A stretch of 7,786 bases of DNA, from NCBI GenBank assembly GCA_946410525.1, contig CAMKAQ010000034.1, forward strand, positions 1-7,786, read 5' to 3'. This document shows positions 6,584 through 7,786 of the stretch, one piece after another. Position 1 is the stretch's first letter. Every line of letters starts with the position of its first letter. A program made the position numbers and the translations under genes. The notes below the pieces were generated by a model. That model did no database searches. It saw only the letters and a list, made by a program, of their open reading frames with translations, and was not told the DNA's origin. Source of the DNA: an uncultured Caryophanales bacterium. GTDB lineage: Bacteria; Bacillota_I; Bacilli_A; RFN20; CAG-826.

Positions 6584-7786
6584 ATGCCTTGCACAACAAT
6601 ATTAGTCGGTAAGAAAGCGAGCTACGATGGCTCGACCATGATCGCCAGAAACGATGATGGCAGATTTGACACAAAGAAATTGGTAGTGGTCCATAACCAA
6701 CCAAAGAAATACGTATCCAAAATCGCCCACTTAGAGATTGAGCTTCCAGACAACCCTCTCTCATACACGAGCACACCAAATGTCACAACCGACAAAGCCG
6801 GTATCTGGGCCGCTAACGGCATCAACAGCGAGAACGTCGCCATGACCGCTACCGAAACGATCACAAGCAACGCCCTTGTTCTTGGCGCTGACCCATATGT
6901 TGTCTATAAGAAAGCCGAGAAACGCGGCCAGAAAGATATCCCAGGCGGACTTGGCGAGGAAGACCTCGTTGTCGTCACCCTTCCATATATCCACTCCGCT
7001 CGTGAAGGCGTTATCCGCTTAGGTCAGCTTCTTGAAAAATACGGAACCTATGAGCCAAACGGCATTGCCTTCAGCGACAAAGACGAAATCTGGTGGCTTG
7101 AGACCATCGGTGGTCATAACTGGATGGCCAGAAGAGTCAAAGACGATGAATACGTCATCATGCCAAACCAGCTCGGTATCGATTACTTCGATTTTGAAGA
7201 CGCTTATGGAGAGCAGAAGGAATTCATGTGTTCCAAAGGCCTCAAAGAGCTTACTGAGAAATACCATCTCAACCTCAATCAAGGCGATAAATTCAACCCA
7301 CGCTTAGCCTATGGCTCCCATAGCGACGCCGATCACGTCTATAACACTCCACGTGCTTGGTATATGGCGAGATTCTTCAATCCTCGCACCTATAAGTGGG
7401 ATGGCTGCAATGCCGACTTTGGCCCAGAATCCGATGACATCCCATGGTCACTTGTCCCAGAAAGAAAGATCACCGTCGAAGACGTTAAGTACATCCTTTC
7501 TTCTTACTATCAGGGAACCCCATATAACCCATATTCCGCGAAGGACAATCCTCTTAAGGGCAAATACCGTCCAATCGGCATCTGCAGGACCGATGTCATG
7601 GCTATCCTCCAAATCCGTCCATACATGCCAAAAGAGATCGCTGCCGTTGAATGGCTTTGCTTTGGAAGCAACGCCTTCAATGTTCCGCTTCCTTTATACA
7701 CCAACGTCTCCAAGATGCCTGCCTATGTCAGCGCGACAACCGAGACCGTCGACTCCAATAACTTCTATTGGGCCAGCAGAATCTTC
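6584..7786 (+). CDS. C69-family dipeptidase (3'-partial)
   Basis: Peptidase of the C69 family (PepD/PepDA-like dipeptidases of lactobacilli and relatives), which cleave dipeptides in the cytoplasm using an N-terminal cysteine as nucleophile. It reads open for 401 codons to the window edge; relatives are, from memory, around 470 residues, so roughly the last 70 are missing. The N-terminus MPCTTILVGKKASYDGSTMIARNDDGR is the family hallmark: Cys3 is the predicted nucleophile after Met-Pro removal or processing, and the ARNDD segment follows. Other family-like blocks are GIWAANGINSENVAMTATET, GADP, a GGLGEEDLVVVTLPYIHSAREGV region near 118-140, and WWLETIGGHNWMARR from W170. There is no signal peptide or membrane segment, so it is probably cytosolic. 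Codon use resembles polC, suggesting a native, well-expressed gene. It has its own promoter, divergent from the PH-domain gene. Confidence 0.94.
   Translation, partial: MPCTTILVGKKASYDGSTMIARNDDGRFDTKKLVVVHNQPKKYVSKIAHLEIELPDNPLSYTSTPNVTTDKAGIWAANGINSENVAMTATETITSNALVLGADPYVVYKKAEKRGQKDIPGGLGEEDLVVVTLPYIHSAREGVIRLGQLLEKYGTYEPNGIAFSDKDEIWWLETIGGHNWMARRVKDDEYVIMPNQLGIDYFDFEDAYGEQKEFMCSKGLKELTEKYHLNLNQGDKFNPRLAYGSHSDADHVYNTPRAWYMARFFNPRTYKWDGCNADFGPESDDIPWSLVPERKITVEDVKYILSSYYQGTPYNPYSAKDNPLKGKYRPIGICRTDVMAILQIRPYMPKEIAAVEWLCFGSNAFNVPLPLYTNVSKMPAYVSATTETVDSNNFYWASRIF

Noticed and set aside
6486..6994. Minus-strand frames opposite the start of the dipeptidase.
   Set aside because: They are shadows of a well-supported C69 gene and lack translation signals.
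1..7786. CRISPR array, insertion sequence, phage or toxin-antitoxin system.
   Set aside because: No spaced identical repeats, transposase or integrase-like proteins, or paired small genes were seen.

Overview
This window comes from a low- to mid-GC Gram-positive bacterium (Bacillota, probably class Bacilli, perhaps an uncultured gut lineage near Erysipelotrichales/RF39). The basis is a Gram-positive PolC replicase, strong AAGGAGG-type ribosome binding sites, CCA-encoding tRNA genes and short hairpin-plus-T-run terminators. TGG encodes Trp and all genes read through in the standard code, so a TGA=Trp mollicute code is not indicated. The class-level placement is inference.

Layout, left to right. 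(1) Positions 1-4523 (+) hold almost all of polC, the replicative DNA polymerase III alpha subunit with its built-in proofreading exonuclease; its first residues probably lie left of the window. (2) tRNA-Pro(CGG) (+) starts 23 bases after the polC stop with no terminator between, and one intrinsic terminator closes both. (3) Positions 4762-5526 (+) encode a 254-residue protein with an XRE-type helix-turn-helix, a four-cysteine zinc ribbon and a C-terminal module. Its codon choice differs from its neighbours. (4) tRNA-Arg(CCT) (-) converges on that gene, and a symmetric hairpin between them can stop transcription from both sides. (5) Positions 5830-6423 (-) encode a small membrane protein with two transmembrane helices and a bacterial PH domain, with a clear promoter and terminator. 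(6) A 160-base divergent intergenic region holds promoters for both sides and an unusual exact 10-bp-phased AATTC repeat. (7) From 6584 (+) to the window end runs a C69-family dipeptidase, an N-terminal-nucleophile hydrolase that is cut off by the window edge.

The genes do not form one pathway: they cover replication, translation, a one-component regulator, a membrane protein and peptide breakdown. No stretch longer than 160 bases lacks a gene or RNA. I see no CRISPR array, transposase, phage gene or clearly new multi-gene system. The most interesting points are the phased repeat in the divergent promoter region, the regulator gene between two convergent tRNA genes, and the domain combination of that regulator.
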